DNA from: RGIG8244 sp045639325
GTDB lineage: Bacteria; Verrucomicrobiota; Lentisphaeria; Victivallales; UBA1829
Assembly (NCBI GenBank): GCA_045639325.1
Contig: JAZUCU010000040.1
Span: 6,464-70,463, forward strand
Length of the DNA: 64,000 bases
Direction: 5' to 3'
Positions 16,396 through 25,715 of the stretch are shown piece after piece; position 1 is the stretch's first letter, and every line of letters starts with the position of its first letter. The position numbers were made by a program, and so were the translations under genes. The notes beneath the pieces were generated by a model. It did not search any database. It worked only from the letters and a program-made list of their open reading frames with translations, and was not told the origin of the DNA.

Positions 16396-17259
16396 TCAGG
16401 GTTTCCGGATAAAGATTTCTGTCACCGTTCCGTTATAGTTCCCGCCGGTGATGATCTGTGGGATGTTTTCTGTGAAATCTGCCATAATCTGAAAATGCAG
16501 ATGTCCGGCAAAAATCCCTTTGATCAACGGTTCCGAACGCAGGAATTCCAACATTTCCAGAGTCGGCTCATCGGGCTGCTGCTGTTCCCGGCGGGCAGGG
16601 GGATAAGGGAGCAGTTGTTCTTCCGGCACGCCGCACAAATAAGTGCAGGGTTGCTTTCTGATTTGTCGGGAAAGATCGTGTAAACCTGCAGAATAAAGGG
16701 GATTATGAAGCAGAAGAATAATGGGGTATCCTTTTTTACATTCCTCTTTCAATTGCAGCAAATGCCGTTCCTTGAACAAGTAATAGGAATTGTCGATGGC
16801 GATGAAATTGATTCCGTTGCATTGCAGAGCCGCAAAATCAAGGTGATTGCGTGCCGCACTTTGAATCTGTTCAAAACTCTGTGCTTTATACGCATCATCT
16901 TCTTTCGCTTCGCCCACATACTGACTGAACTCATGATTGCCCGCTGCCATGAGCAGGGGGATTCTGATTTCAGCCAGACTTTCTTTCATCACCGCGCAGT
17001 TTTTGTGGGAAACAAAGTCGATCAGGTCACCGGCATGAAGGAACAGATTGCAATTTTCATTGGCATACCGGATGGTTTCATCCCAGTATGCCTGCACTTC
17101 TTCTGCCGGACCGAAGTCCCGGACGCGGCGAACGGCAAGTTCCTGTTTCCGTTGATTGTCCAACTCATCCACATGGATCAGGTGGGTATCGCCCGCCAAC
17201 AGGATACGAAACGGTTTTGTGCAGGGAACTTTCAGTTCTATCCGGGTACAATTCAACAT
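16396..17259 (-). CDS. Calcineurin-like metallophosphoesterase
   Basis: 287 residues, no signal peptide. All five metal-binding blocks are present: GDTH (Asp24, His26), HAGD (Asp78), GNHE (Asn108, His109), His185 in LLLHNP and AGHLH (His253, His255). It hydrolyses phosphomono- or diesters; the substrate is unknown. It is the last gene of the GH2/pseudopilin/DUF4838 operon, 23 bp after the DUF4838 stop, so it might remove phosphate from a released sugar. A general housekeeping phosphodiesterase is possible. Confidence 0.9.
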   Translation of the reverse strand: MLNCTRIELKVPCTKPFRILLAGDTHLIHVDELDNQRKQELAVRRVRDFGPAEEVQAYWDETIRYANENCNLFLHAGDLIDFVSHKNCAVMKESLAEIRIPLLMAAGNHEFSQYVGEAKEDDAYKAQSFEQIQSAARNHLDFAALQCNGINFIAIDNSYYLFKERHLLQLKEECKKGYPIILLLHNPLYSAGLHDLSRQIRKQPCTYLCGVPEEQLLPYPPARREQQQPDEPTLEMLEFLRSEPLIKGIFAGHLHFQIMADFTENIPQIITGGNYNGTVTEIFIRKP

Positions 17260-17282
17260 GATCGACTCCGTTCTATCTGCGA

Positions 17283-19958
17283 TTATTTTTTCTCAAGGGG
17301 GATGACTTCGACATCATCGAGCCATACCCAGCCGGGCTGTTTTGACATATTGATACGGAACGTCAATTTCTTGGTGAGTTTACCGTTACGGCTTCTGGCG
17401 ACAGCTTTCTTGAAATCCTGTGCGGAAATCACGGTTTCAAAACGCTGCCAGCTGTAATTGCCCGGGTAGAAATTGAATAAAGGCTTGGAATATCCGTTTT
17501 TACCTTCTTTTGTCAAAGTCCAGAGACCGACGAAAGGCAGGTTGTTCATCTGGATACCTTCATACTTATACCATCCGCGGATCAGCAGGTCGTTATTCCA
17601 TTTATCCAGATCGGCAAGGTGCGCGGCGATAAAGATGGACTTTTTGGCACTGTTACCAACCTTGAGACTGGATTTGCCGGAATGACTGACCGTGTTATCG
17701 ACCATGCAGCGGTCATTGGCGCGTCCCCAGCCGGCAATCCAATTTTTGTGGACAGGCTGTTCAAAGCCGGAATTTCTGATCAGATTTTTCTTCGGATCGA
17801 CCGGTTTGTAATGGCGCAGCGGATCCGGATCTTTGACCAGGAATACGCGGTCGAAAAGGACCCGGTTGGGATTTTTGGAGCCTGGAACAAAATTGGGTCC
17901 TGTGAATTTGATGGAGACCCAGATATCCCGTTCTTCGGGCACGATACCGACGGTTGCGAGCCAGGCACGGAAACGCCATGTTTCGTCAAAATTGATATAC
18001 AGCGGAGCCATGATTGTGGCACTGCCGAGTTTATACAGATGGAATTTTTCATCCGTGGGGATTTCCTGCTTCTGCAGCGTGATACCACCACCCTGTTTTA
18101 CCTTGGTGCTGTAAAAGCCGATGTTGTAGGGTGCTTTCGGTTTGAGCGCGGGATTATAGAATGCTGTACCGCAAACGGCATCCGGATCGTTGACAAAAAC
18201 CGGTTTATACTGGTTGCCGATCCCGCTTACAGGGATTTGAGTCCAATGCATATCAATGACTTCGCAGCCGTCAAAAATTTTCGGGATTTCTACGGGGAAG
18301 TATTTGTAAAGGGCGGCTTCCTGTTCGAGTTTTTTCAATTGCTGTTCTCTTACACCCGGCTTTCTGAAACTGGACCAGTTGTTCAGGGTATTACGTCCAT
18401 TTACCAGGAATCTCTGTGCGATCTTTTTCAAATCGGGAGCATAACCTTCTTTGAGAAGTTTTGCAAGATTATCGTACATGGAGCGGTCGACAATGACTCT
18501 TTCCTGACCGATATGCAGCAGGGATCTTTTATCGCCCTGGGCGAGTTTTTCGGCTTCGTCCAGATATTTGTTGACGGTTTCAAAGAATGTACGATTGAGG
18601 AATGTACGGTCTTCTTTCTGTGTCTTTTCCAGATACTCCAGATATTTGAGCATTGCGGGAGCGGCTTTGCCGTAATAACCTTTCATGAATTGATCGGCAA
18701 GTTTGAAGGCATCCCGGTCCGGATCTTCCATCAATTTCAAACCGAGCCAATGCTGCAGCATACTGAAACTGCGGGAAAGGGGAGCTTCTGCTTCCGCAAA
18801 GTAGATTTTGACGTTCATTTTTTTGCAGAAACGGAATTCATTCTGCAAATCTTTTCTGCTTTTCACCTGGGGATAAAGGCTGCCTCTGTAGGTGCGCCAG
18901 TATGACCAGACGGAAAGATAGGGGGCTTTCTGTCTCCAATCTTCCAGCATTTTTGCCTGGGGTGTACCTTCTGCCAACGGATTGAAGATCCAGGCGGAAC
19001 AGTAACGGATGATTACATTTTTTTCAGCCTTGAGAGTTTTCGGCGGAACAGTGGTGAAGGAATAAGCAAAGGTGTTCAGGTAAATATCCGGATATTTTTT
19101 TGCAACTTCCCGGGCAAGATAATTCACAAAGTCCAGGTTCGGACCGCTGTAGGAGCCCTGTTCTTCTGCCAGTTTTCTGCAAGGTTCGCACCAACATTCA
19201 CCGCCGGATGCACCATCCTGCTGGCTGATATCATAGATACGCGGATAATGATAATCCGGGACATTCTGCGCACGGTCTTTTTCAATATTTTTCAGCAACT
19301 CTGCAAGTATGATCTTTCTGACTTCAGGATCAGTCATGCACAACATGGAGCAGGGATTACCGGCTTTGGAGACCTTGAAAAGTTTCGGATCTTTGATTTT
19401 TGTGACATAATAATCAAAGGTGTGATTGTCTCTGGGGCTGCCATAGTTGAAATTGACTCTTGCGCGTGCATTTTCCCGGTTACGGAGCCGCCAGTTAGAG
19501 TCAATCAAATCTGCAATATAGACTTCACGCCGCCACATGGCAGGTGCGCCGGATTCTTTGATTTCCGGCAATTTCCAGTTTTTCTGTACGGGCAGAATTT
19601 CGGTATCCGGTGCCAGCCAGGCACAACCTGCATATTTTTCCAGGAAGTTGTAGATCCCGTAGACAATCCCGGGGGTATTGTTGCCTTCAATATAAAGAAC
19701 GCCACCTTTTGTTGTCAGGCTCCATGCCTGTTCACCCAGAGCCGGATTGTTTTTGATTACAATATCTCCGGCTTTGATTGCAGAGGCTTTTGTTTTTGCT
19801 TCATACTTTTTCCCGGTGACGGAGCTCAGACATCGTGCCATATCATTTGCGGCAAAGCGGATGATCCCGTCTTTTTTGGGTTTGACATAATGAATTGTTT
19901 CTGCGGAGAGCGCAAAACAAGTCATGCACGTCAGTGCGAGAATTAAAGTTGATTTCAT
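17283..19958 (-). CDS. Secreted DUF4838 glycosidase-like protein A
   Basis: 891 residues from ATG 19958, which has AGGAAAGG upstream; an earlier in-frame start would ruin the signal peptide (MKSTLILALTCMTCFALSA). An N-terminal alpha-glucuronidase/GH20b-like domain (FAANDMARCLSSVTGKKY ... GIVYGIYNFLEKYAGC) leads into a DUF4838 barrel with paired Cys (CWCEPC). A C-terminal carbohydrate-binding-like beta-sandwich ends in GWVWLDDVEVI. DUF4838 proteins occur in polysaccharide loci of Bacteroidota and PVC bacteria; their reaction is not established. It lies 20 bp behind a pseudopilin gene. It is a paralogue in layout of the gene at 27357-30224, though the two are distant in sequence. Confidence 0.8.
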   Translation of the reverse strand: MKSTLILALTCMTCFALSAETIHYVKPKKDGIIRFAANDMARCLSSVTGKKYEAKTKASAIKAGDIVIKNNPALGEQAWSLTTKGGVLYIEGNNTPGIVYGIYNFLEKYAGCAWLAPDTEILPVQKNWKLPEIKESGAPAMWRREVYIADLIDSNWRLRNRENARARVNFNYGSPRDNHTFDYYVTKIKDPKLFKVSKAGNPCSMLCMTDPEVRKIILAELLKNIEKDRAQNVPDYHYPRIYDISQQDGASGGECWCEPCRKLAEEQGSYSGPNLDFVNYLAREVAKKYPDIYLNTFAYSFTTVPPKTLKAEKNVIIRYCSAWIFNPLAEGTPQAKMLEDWRQKAPYLSVWSYWRTYRGSLYPQVKSRKDLQNEFRFCKKMNVKIYFAEAEAPLSRSFSMLQHWLGLKLMEDPDRDAFKLADQFMKGYYGKAAPAMLKYLEYLEKTQKEDRTFLNRTFFETVNKYLDEAEKLAQGDKRSLLHIGQERVIVDRSMYDNLAKLLKEGYAPDLKKIAQRFLVNGRNTLNNWSSFRKPGVREQQLKKLEQEAALYKYFPVEIPKIFDGCEVIDMHWTQIPVSGIGNQYKPVFVNDPDAVCGTAFYNPALKPKAPYNIGFYSTKVKQGGGITLQKQEIPTDEKFHLYKLGSATIMAPLYINFDETWRFRAWLATVGIVPEERDIWVSIKFTGPNFVPGSKNPNRVLFDRVFLVKDPDPLRHYKPVDPKKNLIRNSGFEQPVHKNWIAGWGRANDRCMVDNTVSHSGKSSLKVGNSAKKSIFIAAHLADLDKWNNDLLIRGWYKYEGIQMNNLPFVGLWTLTKEGKNGYSKPLFNFYPGNYSWQRFETVISAQDFKKAVARSRNGKLTKKLTFRINMSKQPGWVWLDDVEVIPLEKK

Positions 19959-19978
19959 TTCTGTACCTTTCCTGGTTA

Positions 19979-20725
19979 TTAGAATTTCGTTGGTTCTTTG
20001 TTCCATTCGTATCCGTAATATTCGCGGGGGAAGCCCTGTCTTTTTCTCAAGTCAACGTGCCCATCAACATACAATACGTTCAATGCTTTGTTATGGCGGA
20101 AGTGCAGCGTGGAATAACCGGATTTACCCACATCGATGGTGGTTGCATCGATCTGCTGCACGTTCCGGGATTCGCTGATATAAATGAGGCGGGAGGGGAA
20201 ACGCAATTTGGAACGTTTTCTGAATTCCGCATGTCTGAATTCCTTACCATTTTTTCCACGGAATGTTGCATTCATCCCGTAACCGAATTCTCCCCCGCGA
20301 TCTGCCGGAGACATGGAGGCAAATGTCGGACAATGAAGTGTGGATCTGACTTCCCCGATGTTGGTGAATGTTTTCAATGGAAGATACGGATCCAGCCAGA
20401 GTCCCGGTTCATTTTTTGTGTAATATGTCCACCATTCCGCAGCCAGAGTACCGGAGGCTTTACTTTCCCGATAGGGCTTTGTTGCCGGCATGACATAATC
20501 GGAATTATCATTGGAATACATCAGGCAGCCTGTGCCGATTTGCTTCAGCGTATTACTGCAGGAAATCTTTTGCCCCTGTTGTTTCACCTGTCCCAATGCG
20601 GGGAGCAGCATGGCAGCCAGAATTGCGATAATCGCAATTACGACCAATAATTCGATTAATGTGAAGAACCGATTCCATTCACATACTTTCTTTGTGCATC
20701 CGTCATGTTTTGATTGTTTTGACAT
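19979..20725 (-). CDS. Prepilin-like protein with H-X9-DG motif (pseudopilin B)
   Basis: 248 residues. Start at ATG 20725 behind GAGGTGA; the open frame extends further upstream into the GH2 gene but without a suitable start. It has an unusually long, basic lead of about 20 residues (MSKQSKHDGCTKKVCEWNRF), then FTLIELLVV and the hydrophobic helix. The -1 residue is Phe instead of Gly. Near the C-terminus FRHNKALNVLYVDGH gives the H-X9-DG motif. It lies between the GH2 gene (17 bp) and the DUF4838 gene (20 bp), in the same orientation. Confidence 0.9.
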   Translation of the reverse strand: MSKQSKHDGCTKKVCEWNRFFTLIELLVVIAIIAILAAMLLPALGQVKQQGQKISCSNTLKQIGTGCLMYSNDNSDYVMPATKPYRESKASGTLAAEWWTYYTKNEPGLWLDPYLPLKTFTNIGEVRSTLHCPTFASMSPADRGGEFGYGMNATFRGKNGKEFRHAEFRKRSKLRFPSRLIYISESRNVQQIDATTIDVGKSGYSTLHFRHNKALNVLYVDGHVDLRKRQGFPREYYGYEWNKEPTKF

Positions 20726-20742
20726 ACTCACCTCTCTGTTTA

Positions 20743-23427
20743 TTAAAATTGTTTTGAAAATTCGTTCGTAAAATAGAAAAAACGCCATGTCCATACGGTC
20801 CGTTCCGGCAATATCCGGTAGATCGGCAAAGTGCCCGGGCCGTGACTTCCATTGCCGACACCGGCATTTTTCTGATCCAGCGACCAATACAATACCTTGC
20901 TTTCCGGTAATTCATATTCATGCTGTGCCTTTGCCATGGTCATGGCATCCCAGCGGCGCAGAGATGTTTCAAAGGGCGTTTTTGAGACAACGCCGAATCC
21001 GTTTCCATTACGGTCACAAACGCCAGCCGTATAAACGTCACAATGATTTCCGTTTTCCTGAGGCATGACATACCGATTCCACAGTTCATCAACGGAAGCG
21101 GAATATCTGCCCATCTTTGCCCCGCTGCAGCGGTCACGATAACATTCCTGCGGTCCGCGACCGAACCAGAGGAGCCGGTCAAATTGTTCCGGCAGTTTCA
21201 GAGTCAACCCGAGTTTCGGCAGACATTCGGGGAGATTTTCCTTTGGCTGGAAATCGACTGTCAACTCAAAGCCGTTTTCATAAAAATGATAATTCTGAAT
21301 AGCGGTAAAGAATGGCGAATTCTGTTGGATTTTCGCATAATCTTTTGTCATGTCGATTAATGTGAAATCCGGTTCCGGACATTCGGCAAGGGATTGCCAC
21401 ATTTCCAGGAACGGCTTATCATTATTGGTCGGTGCACGATACAATTCCACACGGAAGCCTTCCAGCTCGATCCCGTTCCAACGGGTCAAATGCCCCTGTG
21501 CATCGAATTCTGTGTTTCCGCACGTTGCTCCGGATAACGGGATCTGCGGCAGTTCCGGCAGACCGAACTGTTCTTCCTCCAGGAGAGCACCGTTTGCATC
21601 CAGCACTTTAATTTCCAGATATTCCGGAATTTGTTCCAGGAGACATCTGATTTCTCCGGGCGGGCAGGTAAACGTATGGAGGCTTCCGTTGATAAACACC
21701 CGGAATTCATTCAAATCGAGAAAAGAATAGCGGTTTCTGACTGATAATGTACCGTTATCGACGGAGAATAAAAACGGGCGGAATACGTGTTTCAGATCTG
21801 CCAATGCACCTTTGATTTTGCGGTCCGGCAACACCAGACCGTTATGACAGAATTGATAATCATTGGGTGTATCGCCGAAATCGCCGCCGTAGGCAAAGAA
21901 TATTTTACCATCGGGGCCGGTTTTTTCCAATCCCTGGTCAATCCAGTCCCAGATAAAACCGCCGATCAAACGTTTTTCCGATTCCCAGAGCGCAACGTAT
22001 TCTGCCATGTTGCCTGTCCCGTTGCCCATGGAATGCGCAAATTCTTCCAACAGGATCGGACGGCCGCTTGTTTCCGTCTGTAATTTTTCCCGGACCGCAT
22101 CCAGAGAAGGATAGTGCATCCCGACGATATCGACATAGGCATCGGACCCGGCATGATAATAACTGACCGGGCGTGCCGGATCCCGTCCATGAAGATATTC
22201 TGCACAATCGCTTATGTTTTCCCCGGTTCCGGATTCATTTCCTATAGACCAGATGATTACAGACGGGTGATTTTTATTTCGTTCCAGCATACGTTCATTC
22301 CGGTCCAGATAAGCTGTTTTCCATTCGGGATCTTCACTTAATTGGTTGTTCAGCCCGTGCGTTTCCAAGTCGGCTTCATCAATCATGTACAGCCCGTATT
22401 CATCGCACAATTCATACCAGCGTGACTGGTGCGGGTAATGACTGTTCCGTACGGCGTTGAAGTTATGTGCTTTCATTGTGCGGATATCCCACAGCATATC
22501 TTCTTCCGTTATTGCGCGCCCGCGTTTACTGTTGAATTCGTGATAATTGACTCCGAACAGTTTTACGCTTTTTCCATTGATCAGAAGTTCCCCATCGCGG
22601 ATTTCCACGGTCCGGAAGCCGATCTTTGTTTCCACTTCATCATCGGGCGTGGTCAGTTTGAGGCGGTAAAGAACAGGCTTTTCCGCACTCCAGGGGGATA
22701 CCTGAACTTTTTGAGTCAATTCCCCGCCGGAAACGATTTCGTCGGAAAAGACATTTTCCAATTCCACCCGGACTTTGCACGGTATTGTGGTTTTGACGGA
22801 TAATGAGAAGGTATCCAGCGTTGTTTTGACCTCAAAATCTTCAATAAAACAGGGCCCTGCGGCATACAGGAAAACTTCGCGGAAAATTCCGGACATCCAC
22901 CACATATCCTGATCTTCCAGATAGGTTGCATCTGACCAGCGCAATACTGCCGCATCGATCCGGTTTCTGCCGGGCTGAAGAAATTCCGTAATATCAAATT
23001 CAGCAGGATTTCTGCTGCCTTTTGAGCAACCGGCATTTTTCCCGTTTACTGCCACTTTCAAGAAGGAATCCGCCCCTTGAAAAGAGAGGATCACACGTTT
23101 GCCGTTCCAATTCTCTGGCAGCTCAAACTCTCTGCGATAAACGGATAACGGATTGTTGTCGTGGGGGACAAATGGAGGATTCGGCGGAAACGGATATTGG
23201 ATATTGGTATAAATGGGAATATTGAATCCGGCGGACTCGGGGTGTGATGGAACATCGAGCGAATGAGGGAGTTCCAGAGTGGTGAACCGTTCCAGATCAT
23301 CGGGCAGGAAACTGCCGAACTGCCAAGTGCCGTTCAAAGACATCCGCAACGGATAATCCCGGTCCGCATGAGGCGGTAATTTATTTTTTCCTGTTACAGA
23401 AGGATTTTCCCAATCAGCAGATTTCAT
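20743..23427 (-). CDS. GH2 beta-galactosidase-family enzyme (LacZ-like)
   Basis: 894 residues from ATG 23427 with GGAG eight bases upstream. Domain order is that of LacZ: jelly-roll sugar-binding domain (about 25-190), Ig-like domain, TIM barrel (about 270-570), second Ig-like domain and the bgal small-chain domain (VELYRAPTNNDKP). Acid/base Glu398 lies in WSIGNESG and nucleophile Glu462 in LLEEFAHSMGNG. It hydrolyses beta-galactosides or related beta-glycosides. No signal peptide, so it works in the cytoplasm. First gene of a four-gene operon with a pseudopilin, DUF4838 and a phosphoesterase, divergent from an AraC regulator. Confidence 0.93.
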   Translation of the reverse strand: MKSADWENPSVTGKNKLPPHADRDYPLRMSLNGTWQFGSFLPDDLERFTTLELPHSLDVPSHPESAGFNIPIYTNIQYPFPPNPPFVPHDNNPLSVYRREFELPENWNGKRVILSFQGADSFLKVAVNGKNAGCSKGSRNPAEFDITEFLQPGRNRIDAAVLRWSDATYLEDQDMWWMSGIFREVFLYAAGPCFIEDFEVKTTLDTFSLSVKTTIPCKVRVELENVFSDEIVSGGELTQKVQVSPWSAEKPVLYRLKLTTPDDEVETKIGFRTVEIRDGELLINGKSVKLFGVNYHEFNSKRGRAITEEDMLWDIRTMKAHNFNAVRNSHYPHQSRWYELCDEYGLYMIDEADLETHGLNNQLSEDPEWKTAYLDRNERMLERNKNHPSVIIWSIGNESGTGENISDCAEYLHGRDPARPVSYYHAGSDAYVDIVGMHYPSLDAVREKLQTETSGRPILLEEFAHSMGNGTGNMAEYVALWESEKRLIGGFIWDWIDQGLEKTGPDGKIFFAYGGDFGDTPNDYQFCHNGLVLPDRKIKGALADLKHVFRPFLFSVDNGTLSVRNRYSFLDLNEFRVFINGSLHTFTCPPGEIRCLLEQIPEYLEIKVLDANGALLEEEQFGLPELPQIPLSGATCGNTEFDAQGHLTRWNGIELEGFRVELYRAPTNNDKPFLEMWQSLAECPEPDFTLIDMTKDYAKIQQNSPFFTAIQNYHFYENGFELTVDFQPKENLPECLPKLGLTLKLPEQFDRLLWFGRGPQECYRDRCSGAKMGRYSASVDELWNRYVMPQENGNHCDVYTAGVCDRNGNGFGVVSKTPFETSLRRWDAMTMAKAQHEYELPESKVLYWSLDQKNAGVGNGSHGPGTLPIYRILPERTVWTWRFFYFTNEFSKQF

Positions 23428-23458
23428 AAAAAAACTCCGGAATATGATTTGACTTATT

Positions 23459-23501
23459 ACTGTTACAGTGATATTATACAGCATATATTGTGAATTAACA
23501 A
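23459..23501 (-). promoter_or_regulatory. GH2-operon promoter with palindromic operator
   Basis: Minus strand TTGTTA (23501-23496), 17-bp spacer, perfect TATAAT (23478-23473). The 11-bp palindrome ACTGTTACAGT (23459-23469) covers the predicted start of transcription. It lies between GH2 and the divergent AraC gene and is a good operator candidate. Confidence 0.7.
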
Positions 23502-23563
23502 GTCAATATCATGCCAAAGTACTATACTGATTGTGCCAAAAGAACGAAAGGAAGATAAAAATT

Positions 23564-24418
23564 ATGGATAACAAGACTTATGATCTGAAAGATTGCCAAA
23601 GATACCATGATTTTCCTTTGAATATTTCAAACGCAGCCAGACGGTATGCCAACAGTTTTCAACACCGGAAAAATAAACTCACAATGATCCATTTGTGTTT
23701 TGTTCTTTCTGAAGAGGAAGATGAGATTTTAGAAATCGACGGAGTAAAAAGGTATGACATCAACCCGCCTTTTATGCGTGTGACTTATCCGGGAATGATT
23801 GCACATCACTTACATTCTTCACGAAGGAATGAATTGTTTTTTACATACGATTGCTCTTTTCTGGAAGCATTCCGGCAATTCAAATTCAGCGATTGTAATT
23901 TTCAAATGACAGAACGGTTTTCCGGTTTATTGAAGGAAGTGGAAGATTTGTTGAAACAAACAGATTCTCCCGGAGTCGCAGACCGTCTGGACCGATTGGC
24001 TGTGATGATGGGGATGGAAGCCATGCTTGCTGCGTTGGAACCGATCAAAGAAACCGGAAAAACAGGATCAGACCGAATCTATCAGGTAGAGAAATATTTT
24101 CAGTTCCATTATACTGAAAATTTTGATTTGGAAGTAATCCTTCGCAAATACGGAATGAGTCTCAGAACATTCTACCGGGAATGGAAAATGGCTTTTTCTG
24201 TTTCGCCGGCAAATTATCTGTTGAATTTAAGAATGCAGGAAGCACGCCAACTTTTACGGAAGACCAACTCAAGAATCTATGAGGTCGCAGAAGCATGCGG
24301 GTATAAAAATGAACTTTATTTCAGCCGGATATTCTCCAGAGAAAACGGATTGACTCCATTGGCTTTCCGCAAAATGTATACAAAAATTTCGTCCGCCGAA
24401 TCAGATAAAACTCTTTAA
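23564..24418 (+). CDS. AraC-family transcriptional regulator
   Basis: 284 residues; ATG 23564 is chosen because GGAAG lies upstream, over a TTG 33 bases earlier. The first 170 residues form a ligand-binding domain of the cupin-like AraC type. The C-terminal 100 residues hold the two helix-turn-helix units, with FDLEVILRKYGMSLRTFYREW and later VAEACGYKNELYFSRIF (in parts) as the family signature. It is divergent from the GH2 operon and likely activates it in the presence of its sugar. Its 3' end overlaps the convergent CDF gene by 18 bp. Confidence 0.93.
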   Translation: MDNKTYDLKDCQRYHDFPLNISNAARRYANSFQHRKNKLTMIHLCFVLSEEEDEILEIDGVKRYDINPPFMRVTYPGMIAHHLHSSRRNELFFTYDCSFLEAFRQFKFSDCNFQMTERFSGLLKEVEDLLKQTDSPGVADRLDRLAVMMGMEAMLAALEPIKETGKTGSDRIYQVEKYFQFHYTENFDLEVILRKYGMSLRTFYREWKMAFSVSPANYLLNLRMQEARQLLRKTNSRIYEVAEACGYKNELYFSRIFSRENGLTPLAFRKMYTKISSAESDKTL

Positions 24419-25576
24419 GAATGTAATGTCCAGCTCAATGTCGGAACGGTGGATTGACATCTGTGACTGCAATTCCCGGCGGATTTCATCCTGATTCATG
24501 CCGTAACGATGGGGAATCAAAAGATGGAAGCCCAATTTGTTGACTTCGCCCTGATCGTTCTTGCAAATACGGAAATCGTAAAGTTTGAATTCACTGTCGA
24601 ATTTGGAAACCACGTTTTCCATACGGCTGCGCCAGAAAATCACTTCCGGATTCTCTTTATTGTAGGGGTCGCCATGGAGAAGCAGATGGACCGGTAAGGC
24701 TTTCGCTACGGCAACTTCCGCATTTTCCAGAATATCATGAGCAGAAAAACGGTCGCCTTCACTGGAAATTTCCGCATGGGCAGTGACATAATACGCATTT
24801 TCCCCATAGTTATGGATGATGATATCATGTACGCCATCAATGCCGGGGGCGGCAAGGATCTGTGCGCGAATCTTTTCCACCAGTTCGCCATCCGGCGGCT
24901 CGCCAAGGAGTTTGCTGACGGTATCTTTCAACACCATACCGCCTGCCCAGAGGATCATACCTGCAACGATGATCCCTGCACAGCCATCGAGGGGGAATTT
25001 TGTGTAACGGGAAGCGATGAGGGAAATAATCACCAATCCGGTGCCGACGCAGTCGCTCAGACTGTCGAACGCCGCTGCCCGGATGACTTCGGAATGAATC
25101 ATTTTACTGATTTTATAATAGAAGAAAAAGAGCCAGCATTTGACCAGAATCGCAGCGGAAAAGATGATAATACCTACATTGCTGCATTTGATTTCTGTGG
25201 GATAGAAAATTGCCCGGATCGAATCTTTCAGGAAACTGATACCGAGTCCCATAATCAGCAATGCCACCACCAGTGCTGCCACATATTCGGTACGGCCGTG
25301 CCCGAAGGGATGTTCTGCATCCGGCGGCTGACTGGATAAGCGGAAACCTGCAATGGTGATGATGCCGGAACCTGCATCGGAAAGGTTGTTGATGGCATCG
25401 GCAGCCATGGCAACACTGCCGGACATGGCTGCGAGAGTTACTTTGACGATGACCAGCAGAAGATTGCAGATGATCCCGGTGATTCCGCTGACGATACCGC
25501 AACGGGTGCGTTGTGCGGGTGTGAGGGGGGTACACATGCCCGGAATGGAATATTTCAGAATAAGAGATGTTAACAT
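24401..25576 (-). CDS. Cation diffusion facilitator (CDF) metal exporter
   Basis: 391 residues with five or six membrane spans in the first 215 residues. The metal site of the second span, DAINNLSD (Asp60-Asp67), and the HPFGHGR loop (89-95) are typical of the Zn/Fe/Mn exporters of the FieF/CzcD group. The C-terminal cytoplasmic domain (about 230-310) has the ferredoxin-like fold with VHDIIIHNYG. It exports divalent metal ions in exchange for protons. Monocistronic and not linked in function to its neighbours. SD AAAGG precedes the ATG. Confidence 0.93.
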   Translation of the reverse strand: MLTSLILKYSIPGMCTPLTPAQRTRCGIVSGITGIICNLLLVIVKVTLAAMSGSVAMAADAINNLSDAGSGIITIAGFRLSSQPPDAEHPFGHGRTEYVAALVVALLIMGLGISFLKDSIRAIFYPTEIKCSNVGIIIFSAAILVKCWLFFFYYKISKMIHSEVIRAAAFDSLSDCVGTGLVIISLIASRYTKFPLDGCAGIIVAGMILWAGGMVLKDTVSKLLGEPPDGELVEKIRAQILAAPGIDGVHDIIIHNYGENAYYVTAHAEISSEGDRFSAHDILENAEVAVAKALPVHLLLHGDPYNKENPEVIFWRSRMENVVSKFDSEFKLYDFRICKNDQGEVNKLGFHLLIPHRYGMNQDEIRRELQSQMSIHRSDIELDITFLKSFI

Positions 25577-25670
25577 AGCGCAAATACCTTTCGATGTTGT
25601 TCAGTGGGAAATGTAGCACAATCCCGGGAAAAATCAATTGTATTTCCGCAATGAAACAAATAAAAGTGGA

Positions 25671-25709
25671 AAAAAAATCAGGGAATATGCGATTTCACAT
25701 ATTCCCTGA
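25671..25709 (-). terminator. Rho-independent terminator of the FAD-oxidoreductase operon
   Basis: Stem TCAGGGAATATG (25678-25689) with CATATTCCCTGA (25698-25709), followed by a T run on the minus strand (A run 25671-25677). It closes the five-gene operon that starts at 32175. Confidence 0.9.
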
Positions 25710-25715
25710 TTGAGA

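Noticed and set aside
23531..23563. Earlier TTG start of the AraC gene
   Set aside because: ATG 23564 has a clear SD; the earlier codons read as leader sequence.
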